From JBBRLA01 sp038231615 (GTDB lineage: Bacteria > Myxococcota_A > Polyangia > Palsa-1104 > JAEUJZ01), in NCBI GenBank assembly GCA_038231615.1, contig JBBRLA010000206.1, positions 1 to 12,422 on the forward strand: a stretch of DNA of 12,422 nt, written 5' to 3'. The translations under genes were made by a program, and so were the position numbers. The notes beneath the pieces were generated by a model that saw only the letters and a program-made list of their open reading frames with translations, ran no database searches and was not told the origin of the DNA. Within the stretch, counting starts at the first letter, position 1; each line of letters starts with the position of its first letter. Below, one piece after another: positions 1 to 6,857 of this stretch.

Positions 1-702
1 CTTTTCGGCATGCACTGCCGCATCGTCGGCCGCCTGACCAAGCTGGACCGCTGGGGCATCGGCTTCGGCTGGGAGTGGGACGAGATCATCGTCGCCCCCT
101 TGGAGACCCTTTCGGATCACGACTTCAAGGAGATCGACATCGGCCGGCGGCTCTTCCTTTTGACCGACGACGCGAAGAACAACGACATCGTCAAGCGGAT
201 CATGAACGTCACCCTGTTGGAACGCCACCACAACATCGACGATTTCTCGATCTTCGACTTCGAGAAGCGCCTGGCGGGCTTCATGCAGATCTTCCTGATC
301 ATGAAGGTCATCGTCGGACTTTTGGCCGGGATCGCGCTTCTGGTGGGGGGCGTGGGCATCATGAACATCATGCTGGTGTCGGTGTCGGAGCGGGTGCGGG
401 AGATCGGCATCCGCAAGGCCCTGGGGGCCAGCCCCAGCGACATCGGCAGGCAATTCTTGGTCGAGGCCATCCTGCTTTCCGGGACCGGCGGCATCGTCGG
501 GGTGTCCACCGGCATCGGTTGGGCGCTTTTGGCCTCGCGGATCATCCAGCATTTCAAGCCCCGCTGGGTGACCACCGTGTCCGAACCCGCCGTGCTGACC
601 TCACTGGCCCTGGCGATGGTCATCGGCGTGGTGTTTGGCTATTTCCCGGCCCGCCGCGCCAGCCAGCTCGACGCCGTCACCGCCATCCGATCCGGGAGCT
701 AG
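1..702 (+). CDS. ABC transporter permease, MacB/FtsX type (5' partial)
   Basis: This is the C-terminal part of an inner-membrane permease subunit. The reading frame is open at base 1, so the Met at base 10 is internal and the true start lies upstream. The first roughly 85 visible residues look like the end of the periplasmic MacB core domain. A membrane helix follows and runs into the FtsX signature around bases 343-435 (GGVGIMNIMLVSVSERVREI, then GIRKALGA), a cytoplasmic coupling region conserved in MacB, LolC/E and FtsX permeases. Two more hydrophobic segments (about 460-540 and 590-650) and the typical ending PARRASQLDAVTAIR complete the domain. It stops three bases before the next permease, so the two are surely co-transcribed. 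No ATPase is in the window; one is expected upstream. The substrate (macrolide, peptide, lipoprotein or lipid) cannot be told. The family call is firm. Confidence 0.9.
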   Translation, partial: LFGMHCRIVGRLTKLDRWGIGFGWEWDEIIVAPLETLSDHDFKEIDIGRRLFLLTDDAKNNDIVKRIMNVTLLERHHNIDDFSIFDFEKRLAGFMQIFLIMKVIVGLLAGIALLVGGVGIMNIMLVSVSERVREIGIRKALGASPSDIGRQFLVEAILLSGTGGIVGVSTGIGWALLASRIIQHFKPRWVTTVSEPAVLTSLALAMVIGVVFGYFPARRASQLDAVTAIRSGS

Positions 703-705
703 GTC

Positions 706-1959
706 ATGTGGACCGCCTTTGTAGACCAGCTTGCCGCCGTCGCCCACGCCTTCCGCCACAACGTCGGGCGCAGCGTCCTCACCCTGCTCGGGATGATCAT
801 CGGCGCCGGGTCGGTGGTGCTGCTCTCGGGCCTGTTGTCGGGGGGGCAGGAGGCGCTGACCCTGGCCAACCAGTTCATCGACGACCCCGACGTCATCGAA
901 GTGGAGACCTCCGACGCGCCGCCGCAGCAGCGCCAAAGGACACAACGGCCGCTGGAACGCGCCGATCAGGAGTTTTTGGACCAGAGCCCCACCATCGGGG
1001 GCGCCGCGGCGGAGGGGGAACTCTTCGAGTGGAACCGCTGGGCCCGGGTGGGCAGCGACAAGAAGCGCGTGCTGGTGCTGGGCGCCTCCGATCGGTCCCG
1101 GGAACTGTACCGGGTGCAGGTCGAGCGGGGCCGCTTCATTGACCCGGAAGACCTGCGCACAAAGGCGCGGGTCTGCGTGGTGGGCTATGAGGTGTGGAGC
1201 GAGCTGCTCGGCGCCCCGCAAGACCTTTTTGGGGCCAACGTGCGCATCAACGGGGTGCGCTGGAACGTGGTGGGGGTGCTCAAACACAAGCCGCCGCTCA
1301 ATGCCGGGCCGGGCACCTGGATGTGGGACCGGCGGGTGGTGGTGCCGGAGACCACCTTCCAGGCGGTGGTGCGGCATTCGCGCAAGGTGGACACCCTGTA
1401 CATCCGGCTGATGCCCAGCGTTGGGGAACTGTCCAAGCGCCTGGAGGACACCCGGAAGCTGCTGAAGGACATCCTGCACCGGCGGCACTACGGGGTGGAC
1501 AACTTCCGCATCGACGAGGACAAGGGCGAAAAGCAGCAGGAGCAGCTCATCTTCCTGGTCATCAACGTGCTGATGCTCTGCACCGCGGCGCTCTCGCTTT
1601 TCGTCGGCGGGATCAACATCATGAACATCATGCTGGTGACGGTGACCGAGCGCACCCGGGAGATTGGCATCCGCCGGGCGCTGGGGGCGACGCGGGGCAA
1701 CATCCTACGGCAGTTTTTGCTGGAATCGGCGATCCTGGCGGGGCTGGGCGGGCTTATCGGGGTTTTGGGGGGGATGGCGCTGGTCTTCCTGGTCAGCAAG
1801 GTCCTTTCGGTCTGGCTGGGGAATTGGAACGCGGCCTACCAGGTCTGGGCCATTGCCCTGGGGCTTTGTTCCAGCACCGTCACCGGCATCGTCTTCGGCC
1901 TGTACCCAGCGTGGCGGGCTGCCCGGCTGGACCCGGTCGAGGCGCTGCGCTATGAATAA
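706..1959 (+). CDS. ABC transporter permease, MacB/FtsX type
   Basis: A complete 417-residue permease, a usual length for the MacB-like family without a fused ATPase. The ATG is preceded by GGGAG at 694-698 with seven bases between. Residues about 20-42 form the first membrane helix. A large periplasmic MacB_PCD-like domain follows to about residue 280. Three more helices lie near 282-310, 340-372 and 378-402. The FtsX signature GGINIMNIMLVTVTERTREI followed by GIRRALGAT is clear, and the end PAWRAARLDPVEALRYE is family-typical. It is paralogous to the gene just upstream, the stop-to-start gap being only three bases, so the pair probably forms a heterodimeric transporter with an ATPase, and possibly a periplasmic adaptor, encoded upstream. 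Export or lipoprotein extraction are both possible; nothing here fixes the substrate. Confidence 0.93.
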   Translation: MWTAFVDQLAAVAHAFRHNVGRSVLTLLGMIIGAGSVVLLSGLLSGGQEALTLANQFIDDPDVIEVETSDAPPQQRQRTQRPLERADQEFLDQSPTIGGAAAEGELFEWNRWARVGSDKKRVLVLGASDRSRELYRVQVERGRFIDPEDLRTKARVCVVGYEVWSELLGAPQDLFGANVRINGVRWNVVGVLKHKPPLNAGPGTWMWDRRVVVPETTFQAVVRHSRKVDTLYIRLMPSVGELSKRLEDTRKLLKDILHRRHYGVDNFRIDEDKGEKQQEQLIFLVINVLMLCTAALSLFVGGINIMNIMLVTVTERTREIGIRRALGATRGNILRQFLLESAILAGLGGLIGVLGGMALVFLVSKVLSVWLGNWNAAYQVWAIALGLCSSTVTGIVFGLYPAWRAARLDPVEALRYE

Positions 1960-2008
1960 GGCCAGGCGCCGCGGTGATGGGTCGTGAAGCGCGAAGTGCC
2001 GCGGTGGA

Positions 2009-2036
2009 TTGACAGGCGCGGATTCTCTGATTAAAT
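2009..2036 (+). promoter_or_regulatory. Sigma-70-like promoter for the 2123-3147 gene group
   Basis: A perfect -35 hexamer TTGACA (2009-2014) is followed after 16 bases by TTAAAT (2031-2036), four of six matches to the -10 consensus. It sits in the gap after the permease pair. A start of transcription near 2043 would give either a nearly leaderless message from the ATG at 2045 or an 80-base leader to the strong ribosome site at 2111-2117. Confidence 0.55.
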
Positions 2037-2110
2037 GCCCCAACATGTTAATCAGCCGTGATGATCTGCGTTTCTGGGACGTCCGCACCCGGGACCGCCG
2101 CCTCCGCCGC

Positions 2111-2117
2111 GGGGAGG
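2111..2117 (+). promoter_or_regulatory. Strong ribosome binding site deciding the start at 2123
   Basis: GGGGAGG is followed by two adjacent in-frame ATG codons (2120 and 2123). Spacing from GGAGG to the second ATG is five bases, close to that of the DUF1844 gene in this window. This is the main argument against the upstream in-frame starts at 2009 (TTG, which is actually the -35 box) and 2045 (ATG with no ribosome site). Confidence 0.55.
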
Positions 2118-2122
2118 TCATG

Positions 2123-2359
2123 ATGCCCGAGATCCTGGCCCGCCTGGCCGCACTTCCCGACGCCACCGAGAAGTTGACCTTCTCCTTGCCGCTGGAGGAG
2201 CCGGACGAGCGCGCCCACGAACGGCGCTCGGTGCCCCACATCCGCGTCACCATGCCGCCGCCCCGCGACGAGTCCCTGGACGATCTGGACGATCTGGATG
2301 ATGACGACGAGGACGACGACGACGACGACGAGGTTCTGCCCCTCAAGCCCCTCAAGTAA
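2123..2359 (+). CDS. Small hypothetical protein with aspartate-rich C-terminal tail
   Basis: I do not recognise this protein. From the ATG at 2123 it is 78 residues. The first half is an ordinary mixed sequence, MPEILARLAALPDATEKLTF onward. The second half holds a run of LDDL units passing into about a dozen nearly uninterrupted Asp and Glu residues (bases about 2272-2331), then a short Leu/Pro/Lys end. No signal peptide or membrane segment is visible. The frame remains open upstream to an ATG at 2045, which would add 26 residues rich in Arg and Asp; this form would need leaderless translation. The gene lies between a good promoter and hsp20 and ends 36 bases before the Hsp20 ATG, so it probably shares a transcript with it. 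Acidic tails often bind metal ions or basic proteins, but that is only a guess here. Confidence 0.55.
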   Translation: MPEILARLAALPDATEKLTFSLPLEEPDERAHERRSVPHIRVTMPPPRDESLDDLDDLDDDDEDDDDDDEVLPLKPLK

Positions 2360-2395
2360 GGTCGAGGGGCAGAAAAGCCGCTATACTAGGTGGCC

Positions 2396-2794
2396 ATGAC
2401 GCCCAAAGGCTGGGACGCAGGCCACGAACTGCACGCGCTGCGCGAGCGGATGAGCCGCCTCTTCGAGGAGGAGTTGCCGCGCGCCCGGGGCGAGCAGGGT
2501 GCGGCTTTCGCGCCGCCCTCGGACGTCTACCTGACCGAAGATCGCGTGGTCGTCACCATCGAGCTGCCCGGGATCGAGCCGGATCAGGTGGCGATCAAGT
2601 GCGAGGGTCAGGTGCTGACCATCAGCGGCGAACGGGTGTACCAGGGCGATGGCTACTGCCACCAGATGGAGCGGCAGTACGGGCCGTTTCTCCGGTCGCT
2701 GCCCCTGCCGCCGGGGGTCAAGCCGGCTGAGCGCAGGGTCCGCTTCGAGGACGGCCTGCTCACCATCGAATTGCCCCGGACGGAGACCCGCTAG
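2396..2794 (+). CDS. Small heat shock protein, Hsp20/alpha-crystallin family
   Basis: An ATP-independent cytoplasmic holdase of 132 residues. The alpha-crystallin domain covers about residues 40-127. It begins PPSDVYLTEDRVVVTIELPG, continues through LTISGER in the middle, and ends with the hallmark DGLLTIELP near residues 119-127. The N-terminal arm (1-39) is helical and charged. The usual C-terminal I-x-I/V anchoring motif is absent: the protein ends only about five residues after the last beta strand. ATG 2396 is preferred; a GTG two codons earlier (2390) is possible. AGGTGG at 2388-2393 could serve as ribosome site, though close. TATACT at 2382-2387 resembles a -10 box but has no matching -35. 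No CIRCE element or sigma-32 promoter is seen. The DUF1844 gene follows after 26 bases. Confidence 0.9.
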   Translation: MTPKGWDAGHELHALRERMSRLFEEELPRARGEQGAAFAPPSDVYLTEDRVVVTIELPGIEPDQVAIKCEGQVLTISGERVYQGDGYCHQMERQYGPFLRSLPLPPGVKPAERRVRFEDGLLTIELPRTETR

Positions 2795-2820
2795 GGCCGG
2801 GAGCGATTGAAGGAGGGACC

Positions 2821-3147
2821 ATGTCGGACAGCGATCACGAGACGGACGAAGACCTGGCCGATGGCGCCGGGGCGGAAGCCGGGGAGTCCGAGTTCTCCGC
2901 CTTCATCATGTCGCTGGCCACCTCGGCCCTGATGCACATGGGGGAGGTGCACGAGGAGTCGGAGCAGCCCCATGTGGATCTGGACATGGCGCGGCACACC
3001 ATCGACATCATCGGGATGCTCCACGGCAAGACCCGGGGCAACCTCAACAGCGAGGAGACCCGGGTGGTCGAAAGCGCCCTCTACGACCTGCGCTTGCGCT
3101 TCGTCGAGGCCCGCAAGAAGGCCGGCGGGACCGTGAATCGCGCCTGA
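2821..3147 (+). CDS. DUF1844 domain protein
   Basis: A 108-residue soluble protein with an acidic, disordered-looking N-terminus (residues 1-22) followed by a compact helical domain. It matches the DUF1844 pattern as I know it: SEFSAFIMSLATSALMHMGE near residues 23-42, a DLDMARHTIDIIGML helix, the characteristic KTRGNLNSEE (about residues 70-79) and a closing helix ALYDLRLRFVEARKK. The function of this family is unknown. It is common in deltaproteobacteria, acidobacteria and planctomycetes, which helps place the organism. GGAGGG at 2812-2817 sits three bases before the ATG. It is probably co-transcribed with the upstream hsp20. The gene ends 68 bases from the convergent Uma2-type gene, and no hairpin terminator stands out there. 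Confidence 0.88.
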   Translation: MSDSDHETDEDLADGAGAEAGESEFSAFIMSLATSALMHMGEVHEESEQPHVDLDMARHTIDIIGMLHGKTRGNLNSEETRVVESALYDLRLRFVEARKKAGGTVNRA

Positions 3148-3215
3148 TCCGCCAAAGTTCGTCCCATAAGATCCACCGCCAGGTCATTCAGGGCGGGTTG
3201 CCAGCCTTTGCCTCG

Positions 3216-4154
3216 CTACCCGGATCGGCACGTTTGAGGGGGAGTCAACACGTCGGCCGGCGTGACCGCGGTCACCGCCTGCTGGATCCAGTGATCCAGC
3301 AGGGCGGGGTCTCCGCAGGCCGCCAGGCTCGCTTCCTGCTCGGGGGAAGGCACCAGCCCTCGCTGCCGTAGCAGTCCGCGCAGCACTTCACGGCGCACGC
3401 GCACCTCGGCTTGGTCGGCCCGCTCGGCCTCCTTCTGGGCCCGCTCGGCCTCCTTCTGGGCCCGCTCGGTTTCGCGGGCCTTCTGCTCCTTTCTGGTCGG
3501 GAGCAGAAAACGCCCCTCCACATCCCGTGAGAGCCGCAGCGTCAGGCCATGCTCCGGGTGGTCCAGCACCACGAAGTACAGCCCCAAAAGGGGGCTCTCG
3601 GCGTGGCGCGGGGTGACCAGTTCTCGCTCGACCAGCTCGTCCCCGTCCTCCTGCCAGTCCCACACGCGCAGGGGCGCCTGCGCATCCGCTGCGTCGAACC
3701 GATACAGTTCCTTGATGGCGATCTGCCGGTAGCGTCCCAGCTTTGCCAGCCAGGGTGTGTCGCGGGCGTCGCTGGGGCTGATGACTTCGACCGCCACATC
3801 CAGGTACCCGTGATTCCAAATCTTCCAGGCCGGGGGCAGCCGCTCCGTCGCGCCCAGGTGGATGAACAGGTCCGGCGCCAGCCGCTTCTGCGGATCGGTC
3901 GGGTCCCAGTAAACGAATTGGTCCGTCGAGACCAGCGCCTTCAGCCCGTCCTCGGCAGACTCGAAAAGGTCGCTGCGAATGGCTCGATGGCGCGGGTTCT
4001 CGGGCACCTCTTCCTCCACGGGGAACTCGAGCGGGGCCGGACGCTCCTGCTCCTTGTAGCGAAACTTTTGATAACGCCGGTCTCGCGGCGACCCTGGCGA
4101 GGCCGAAGGGGCGCCGAGACGTTCGACCAACTGCGCGGCATCCATGGGTTTCAT
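3216..4154 (-). CDS. Uma2-family (DUF820) endonuclease-like protein with coiled-coil tail
   Basis: A 312-residue protein with a Uma2/DUF820 domain, a PD-(D/E)xK nuclease-like fold whose biological role is not settled. Visible signatures are APDLFIHLG (Asp95), VAVEVISPSDARDT (Glu123 and Ser126), then KLGRYRQIAIKELYRFDA (about 138-154), matching the usual K-x3-Y...E-Y/W order. The core usually ends near residue 190-200. Here residues about 222-260 add a charged helix with exact seven-residue repeats RAQKEAE, predicted coiled coil, then a Leu/Ala-rich end. It starts at the distal ATG; Met4 is an alternative, and neither has a good ribosome site. It stands alone, convergent with DUF1844 and divergent from the zinc protein. 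Such genes are often multicopy in cyanobacteria and myxobacteria. Activity is not proven by sequence. Confidence 0.85.
   Translation of the reverse strand: MKPMDAAQLVERLGAPSASPGSPRDRRYQKFRYKEQERPAPLEFPVEEEVPENPRHRAIRSDLFESAEDGLKALVSTDQFVYWDPTDPQKRLAPDLFIHLGATERLPPAWKIWNHGYLDVAVEVISPSDARDTPWLAKLGRYRQIAIKELYRFDAADAQAPLRVWDWQEDGDELVERELVTPRHAESPLLGLYFVVLDHPEHGLTLRLSRDVEGRFLLPTRKEQKARETERAQKEAERAQKEAERADQAEVRVRREVLRGLLRQRGLVPSPEQEASLAACGDPALLDHWIQQAVTAVTPADVLTPPQTCRSG
3421..3480. repeat. 21-bp tandem repeat inside the Uma2-type gene
   Basis: Bases 3421-3441 and 3442-3462 are identical 21-mers, and 3463-3480 is a shortened third copy. The period is seven codons and encodes the heptads of the coiled coil, so duplication lengthens the helix without breaking frame. 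Confidence 0.85.
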
Positions 4155-4219
4155 GTATCATGCTTTCGTAGCGGCGGCCAACCCGATGTCACCCGATATG
4201 GGGCCTTGCGGAGTCGGGC

Positions 4220-4233
4220 CGGTAGGTCTACCG
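4220..4233. repeat. Short inverted repeat upstream of the zinc protein
   Basis: CGGTAG (4220-4225), GT, CTACCG (4228-4233) is a perfect 6-bp dyad just 10 bases before the ATG at 4244. It could be an operator or a small hairpin over the ribosome site. A 10-base direct repeat beginning CCCGAT (4183-4202 region) lies further upstream. Chance is a fair alternative. Confidence 0.3.
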
Positions 4234-4243
4234 TGGGTCCATC

Positions 4244-4450
4244 ATGGCCGAGCCATTTGGCGTTTGCTCGATGTGCCGCAAGCCGATCCAGATGCAGCAG
4301 CGGTACTTCCGCTGTTCGGTGTCGACTTGTAACGGTGGACGGGTAAAGTTCTATTTTTGCAGCATGGCTTGCTGGGACGCGCATCTACCGACGGCCCGGC
4401 ATCGTTCAGCGTACGCGGTCGAGGAGACCGCTCGCCTGGACAAAAAATAG
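4244..4450 (+). CDS. Small cysteine-rich, zinc-finger-like protein
   Basis: A 68-residue protein with no membrane segment. The ligand-like residues are C8, C11, C24, C29, C39, C43, H47 and H53, giving C-x2-C-x12-C-x4-C-x9-FC-x3-C-x3-H-x5-H. Eight possible ligands could hold two zinc ions, and the spacing with FCS-x2-CW-x2-H recalls MYND-type or related treble-clef fingers. I recall similar small proteins in myxobacteria, but no function is known to me. Codons are visibly more A/T-rich than the neighbours, especially in the second half and just after the stop. No clear ribosome site precedes the ATG. It is divergent from the Uma2-type gene and convergent with the TlpA-like gene, 27 bases away, so it is a single-gene unit. 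The conserved Cys/His layout argues that it is real. Confidence 0.75.
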   Translation: MAEPFGVCSMCRKPIQMQQRYFRCSVSTCNGGRVKFYFCSMACWDAHLPTARHRSAYAVEETARLDKK

Positions 4451-4477
4451 TCAAAATATAGCCCAAAATAAGCCGCC

Positions 4478-5110
4478 TTACTGCGCCCGGCCCACGGCGG
4501 GCAGGCCCGCGGCCTCGATGGCCCGGGACAGTTCCTCGGCGTCGTGGACCCCGTGGAACACCCGGGCGATCTCCCCCTTTGCGTTGACCAGGACCAGGTG
4601 CGGGATCGACTCGATGCCGTAGACCCGGGACACCTCGTCGTCGCCCAGGCCGATGGGCAGCTTCAGCCTGAGCTGTGCCGCCATGGCCCGCGCCGGCCCC
4701 TCCGATCCCTCGGTTTCGATGGCGATCGCCTGCAACCCCCGGTCCTTGTACGCCCCGTACACCCGATCCAGGATCGGCAGCGACTGCCGGCACGGCACGC
4801 ACCAGGTGGCCCAGAAATCCACCAGCACCGGATGCCCCAGCGCCCCCGACAGACGGAACTGCCCGCCGTCGAGCGTGCGCACCCGGAAGTCGGGCGCCGA
4901 CTTCCCCCGCCCCCCCGGCCGCTCGTGCCCGCACATGTGGATCATCCACCCCAGGTTGATTACGAAGAGCAGCCCGATCGACGAGAGGAACACCCTGCCG
5001 CCCCACAGGGCCCGCAGCGGCAACTCCGAACGGGGCTGATCAATTGTATACACCTCGGGGTCCCCCGCGCCCCCGGGTCCCGTCGTCGGCTTCGCCATCT
5101 CTTCTTTCAT
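4478..5110 (-). CDS. Membrane-anchored TlpA/ResA-like thioredoxin
   Basis: A 210-residue thiol-disulfide oxidoreductase expected on the periplasmic face of the inner membrane. Residues 1-37 are cytoplasmic and rich in Pro/Gly. One membrane helix spans about 38-58. The thioredoxin fold follows, starting SAPDFRVRTLDG (71-82). The redox motif WCVPC holds Cys104 and Cys107, and the conserved cis-proline is Pro150 in ESIPHLVLV. This family reduces apocytochromes or other exported proteins, or acts in peroxide defence; nothing here selects one. The ATG overlaps the upstream membrane-protein stop as ATGA (5107-5110), showing translational coupling; a second Met at codon 5 is possible. It is the last gene of the coaX-led set. 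No cytochrome c biogenesis genes are in view. Confidence 0.88.
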   Translation of the reverse strand: MKEEMAKPTTGPGGAGDPEVYTIDQPRSELPLRALWGGRVFLSSIGLLFVINLGWMIHMCGHERPGGRGKSAPDFRVRTLDGGQFRLSGALGHPVLVDFWATWCVPCRQSLPILDRVYGAYKDRGLQAIAIETEGSEGPARAMAAQLRLKLPIGLGDDEVSRVYGIESIPHLVLVNAKGEIARVFHGVHDAEELSRAIEAAGLPAVGRAQ

Positions 5111-5694
5111 GGGGTCGTTTTCCCGTCGTCCCCGGTGGCGAGGTGCGCCTGCACGAGGGCCTGGAGCCAGATGATGCCGAACAGGCCCAGCGCCGCCATC
5201 TGCGTCACCCGCCGCAGGCGCTCTCCCGGGTCATGCCGCAAAAGGGTCAGGACCAGCGAACTCCCCGAAAGCACGAAGAACCATCCCATCCACGCCAGCG
5301 CCGAAAGGTCCATCGTCGTCCCCGGCCGCAGCCGCCGCCCCCGCTGGCCGAGCAAAAGCCCCAGGACCACCCCGCCCAAAAGGATCAGCAGCACGTCCGG
5401 CACCACCACCTGGGCCCCACGCAAGATCGCCGCCAGCACCGCCGCCCCCCCGCCGTCCGCCGCCGCCTCCCGCACCTCCCGCGCAAGGCGCTGCCCGTCC
5501 CCGGTGATGATGCACACCGGCAAAAGCCAGAGCATGTCCGAAAGCCCCCCGGGCCCGCCCTGACAGATCCGCCGCGCCGCCGCCGCCGGGGCGAACACCG
5601 CCGCCCCCACGCGCGCTACGAAGTCCGCCGAAAGGAACCGGGCAAACCAGCCAGCCTCGTTTTTGGGGATGTCTCTGTGGCCGTACTGGGTCAT
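5107..5694 (-). CDS. Integral membrane protein, weakly Yip1-like
   Basis: A 195-residue membrane protein that I cannot name with confidence. Hydrophobic segments lie near residues 50-64, 96-117, 130-150 and 165-183. The N-terminal part, with GWFARFLSADFVARVGAAVF then APAAAARRI and DMLWLLPV, vaguely resembles bacterial Yip1-domain proteins, where an amphipathic stretch and a Pro lead into a multi-helix bundle. No catalytic or ligand motif is seen. The chosen ATG at 5694 begins MTQYGHRDIP and is two bases after the stop of the helical-repeat gene. A longer open frame to 5886 only overlaps that gene and is rejected. The stop overlaps the ATG of the TlpA-like gene by four bases. Co-translation with coaX-linked genes suggests a shared membrane task with the thioredoxin, which is inference. 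Confidence 0.75.
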   Translation of the reverse strand: MTQYGHRDIPKNEAGWFARFLSADFVARVGAAVFAPAAAARRICQGGPGGLSDMLWLLPVCIITGDGQRLAREVREAAADGGGAAVLAAILRGAQVVVPDVLLILLGGVVLGLLLGQRGRRLRPGTTMDLSALAWMGWFFVLSGSSLVLTLLRHDPGERLRRVTQMAALGLFGIIWLQALVQAHLATGDDGKTTP

Positions 5695-5696
5695 CG

Positions 5697-6857
5697 CTAC
5701 TTTTTTTGTTCGCGCTTCTGGACCAGGTCCTTGGCGGCCTTCTGCAAGGGGCCCGGGATGTTCTTGCTCTTGGCCAAGAACTTCAGCTCTCTGGCGGTGA
5801 CGTAGGCCAGAAAGCGCATCGCCGTGCCCAGCGGGGTCTTGTTGTTGTTCAAAAGGGCCAGCTTGATCGATGCCAGCTGCACCCACTCCTTCTTATTAGA
5901 GATGTACCGGATCACGTCCTCGTGCAAGGCCCGGTTGGCCGCGAACTTGACCACCTCGTTGATCCGCAGCCCCGGCGATCGCGCCGCCGCCATGGACACC
6001 GTACGAATCGACGAGCGGATGGCCACCGCCCGGTCAAAGGCGTTGCCCATCGTAGCGGCGCGGATTTGCAGCGGGATCGCCAGGTCCTCGAAGCGCTTCT
6101 TCTTCTCCACCTCGGTCTTGCCGCTGACGAAGAGCCCGGCTTCTTCCTCGGCCTGGGCCTTCTCGATCTCCTCCTGGGTCATGTGGACCGGGTCCGGCTC
6201 CCCGGTCTCCTGCTGGGCCGGTGGCAACATCGCCACCGACTCCGGCACCACCGCCAGGAAGTCGGCGTCGTCGGCTGCGGTCAAGGTGACCCCGTTCAGC
6301 GAGGCCACGACATCCTCGAAGCCGGGGATGTCGACCGTCACGCCGTTGCGCGCCGCCAGTTCCACCGCCCGCAGCGCCATCGAGGCCCGCGCCCGCGGGT
6401 TCATATACAGGGCGGCGATGATCGCGGGAAACCGCAGCATGCGCTGCTCGTCCTGAGAAATGATGTCCAGCTCGTCGGGGCCGCAGGCCGAGGCCAGGTA
6501 CTCGACGGATGCATCGGGCAGCGCCCGGTTGCGCAAGAGCAGTTCCACCGCCTCCCGTCGCCCGGCCAGCTTCTGCGCCAGGAAATGCAGCACCTGCGGG
6601 GGCAGGGCCGCCGGCAGCGCCACCTTCAGCACCGGGTCGGGCAGCTTGCCCGCGGACGCCGCCGCCGCCGTCCGGATCGTCTCGTCGCCGACGAGGGCCA
6701 ACTGGTACAGGGCCACCACCAGGTCGCGTGGCGGCAGCGGGGCCAGGCCGCGGGCGGCCATCTGCTTCATCGCCGCGGGGGCCTGGGTACCGACCAGGCG
6801 CTGCACCGCCGGGGACAGTTCACTCTCGTCGAGGGGCAAAAGGGCCGGCGGGGTCAT
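5697..6857 (-). CDS. Alpha-helical repeat protein of unknown function, coaX-linked
   Basis: A 386-residue soluble protein, mostly helical, with Leu/Ala-rich helix pairs that suggest HEAT- or ARM-like solenoid packing. Residues 1-190 form one helical block and about 200-235 an acidic Pro/Gln/Glu linker. The C-terminal block (about 240-386) contains KFAANRALHEDVIRYISNKK and then LALLNNNKTPLGTAMRFLAY, followed by LKFLAKSKNIPGPLQ. The N-K-T-P and L-A-K-S-K-N-I-P pattern is one I associate with a conserved but uncharacterised deltaproteobacterial family; this is memory, not a search. The ATG at 6857 is preceded by GGAGG (6864-6868) and overlaps the coaX stop as ATGA (6854-6857), so the longer open frame to 7025 is not used. 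No enzyme motif is visible; a scaffold role is plausible. Confidence 0.8.
   Translation of the reverse strand: MTPPALLPLDESELSPAVQRLVGTQAPAAMKQMAARGLAPLPPRDLVVALYQLALVGDETIRTAAAASAGKLPDPVLKVALPAALPPQVLHFLAQKLAGRREAVELLLRNRALPDASVEYLASACGPDELDIISQDEQRMLRFPAIIAALYMNPRARASMALRAVELAARNGVTVDIPGFEDVVASLNGVTLTAADDADFLAVVPESVAMLPPAQQETGEPDPVHMTQEEIEKAQAEEEAGLFVSGKTEVEKKKRFEDLAIPLQIRAATMGNAFDRAVAIRSSIRTVSMAAARSPGLRINEVVKFAANRALHEDVIRYISNKKEWVQLASIKLALLNNNKTPLGTAMRFLAYVTARELKFLAKSKNIPGPLQKAAKDLVQKREQKK

Noticed and set aside
1969..2006. Terminator after the permease pair formed by two GCCGCGGTG copies
   Set aside because: The copies are direct repeats; only the self-complementary CCGCGG core could pair, and no T-run follows.
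2360..2395. Heat-shock control site (CIRCE or sigma-32 promoter) before hsp20
   Set aside because: No TTAGCACTC-type dyad and no CTTGAA/CCCCAT pair is present.
3148..3215. Shared terminator between the convergent DUF1844 and Uma2-type genes
   Set aside because: No stable hairpin with a T-run on either strand could be found by eye.
4451..4477. Terminator in the A/T-rich gap between the zinc protein and the TlpA-like gene
   Set aside because: The gap holds a direct repeat of a CAAAATA-type unit rather than an inverted repeat, so no hairpin is supported.
4544..5563. Plus-strand frame opposite the TlpA-like and membrane genes
   Set aside because: Low-complexity Pro/Arg/His product; the minus strand carries WCVPC and membrane helices with coupled starts.
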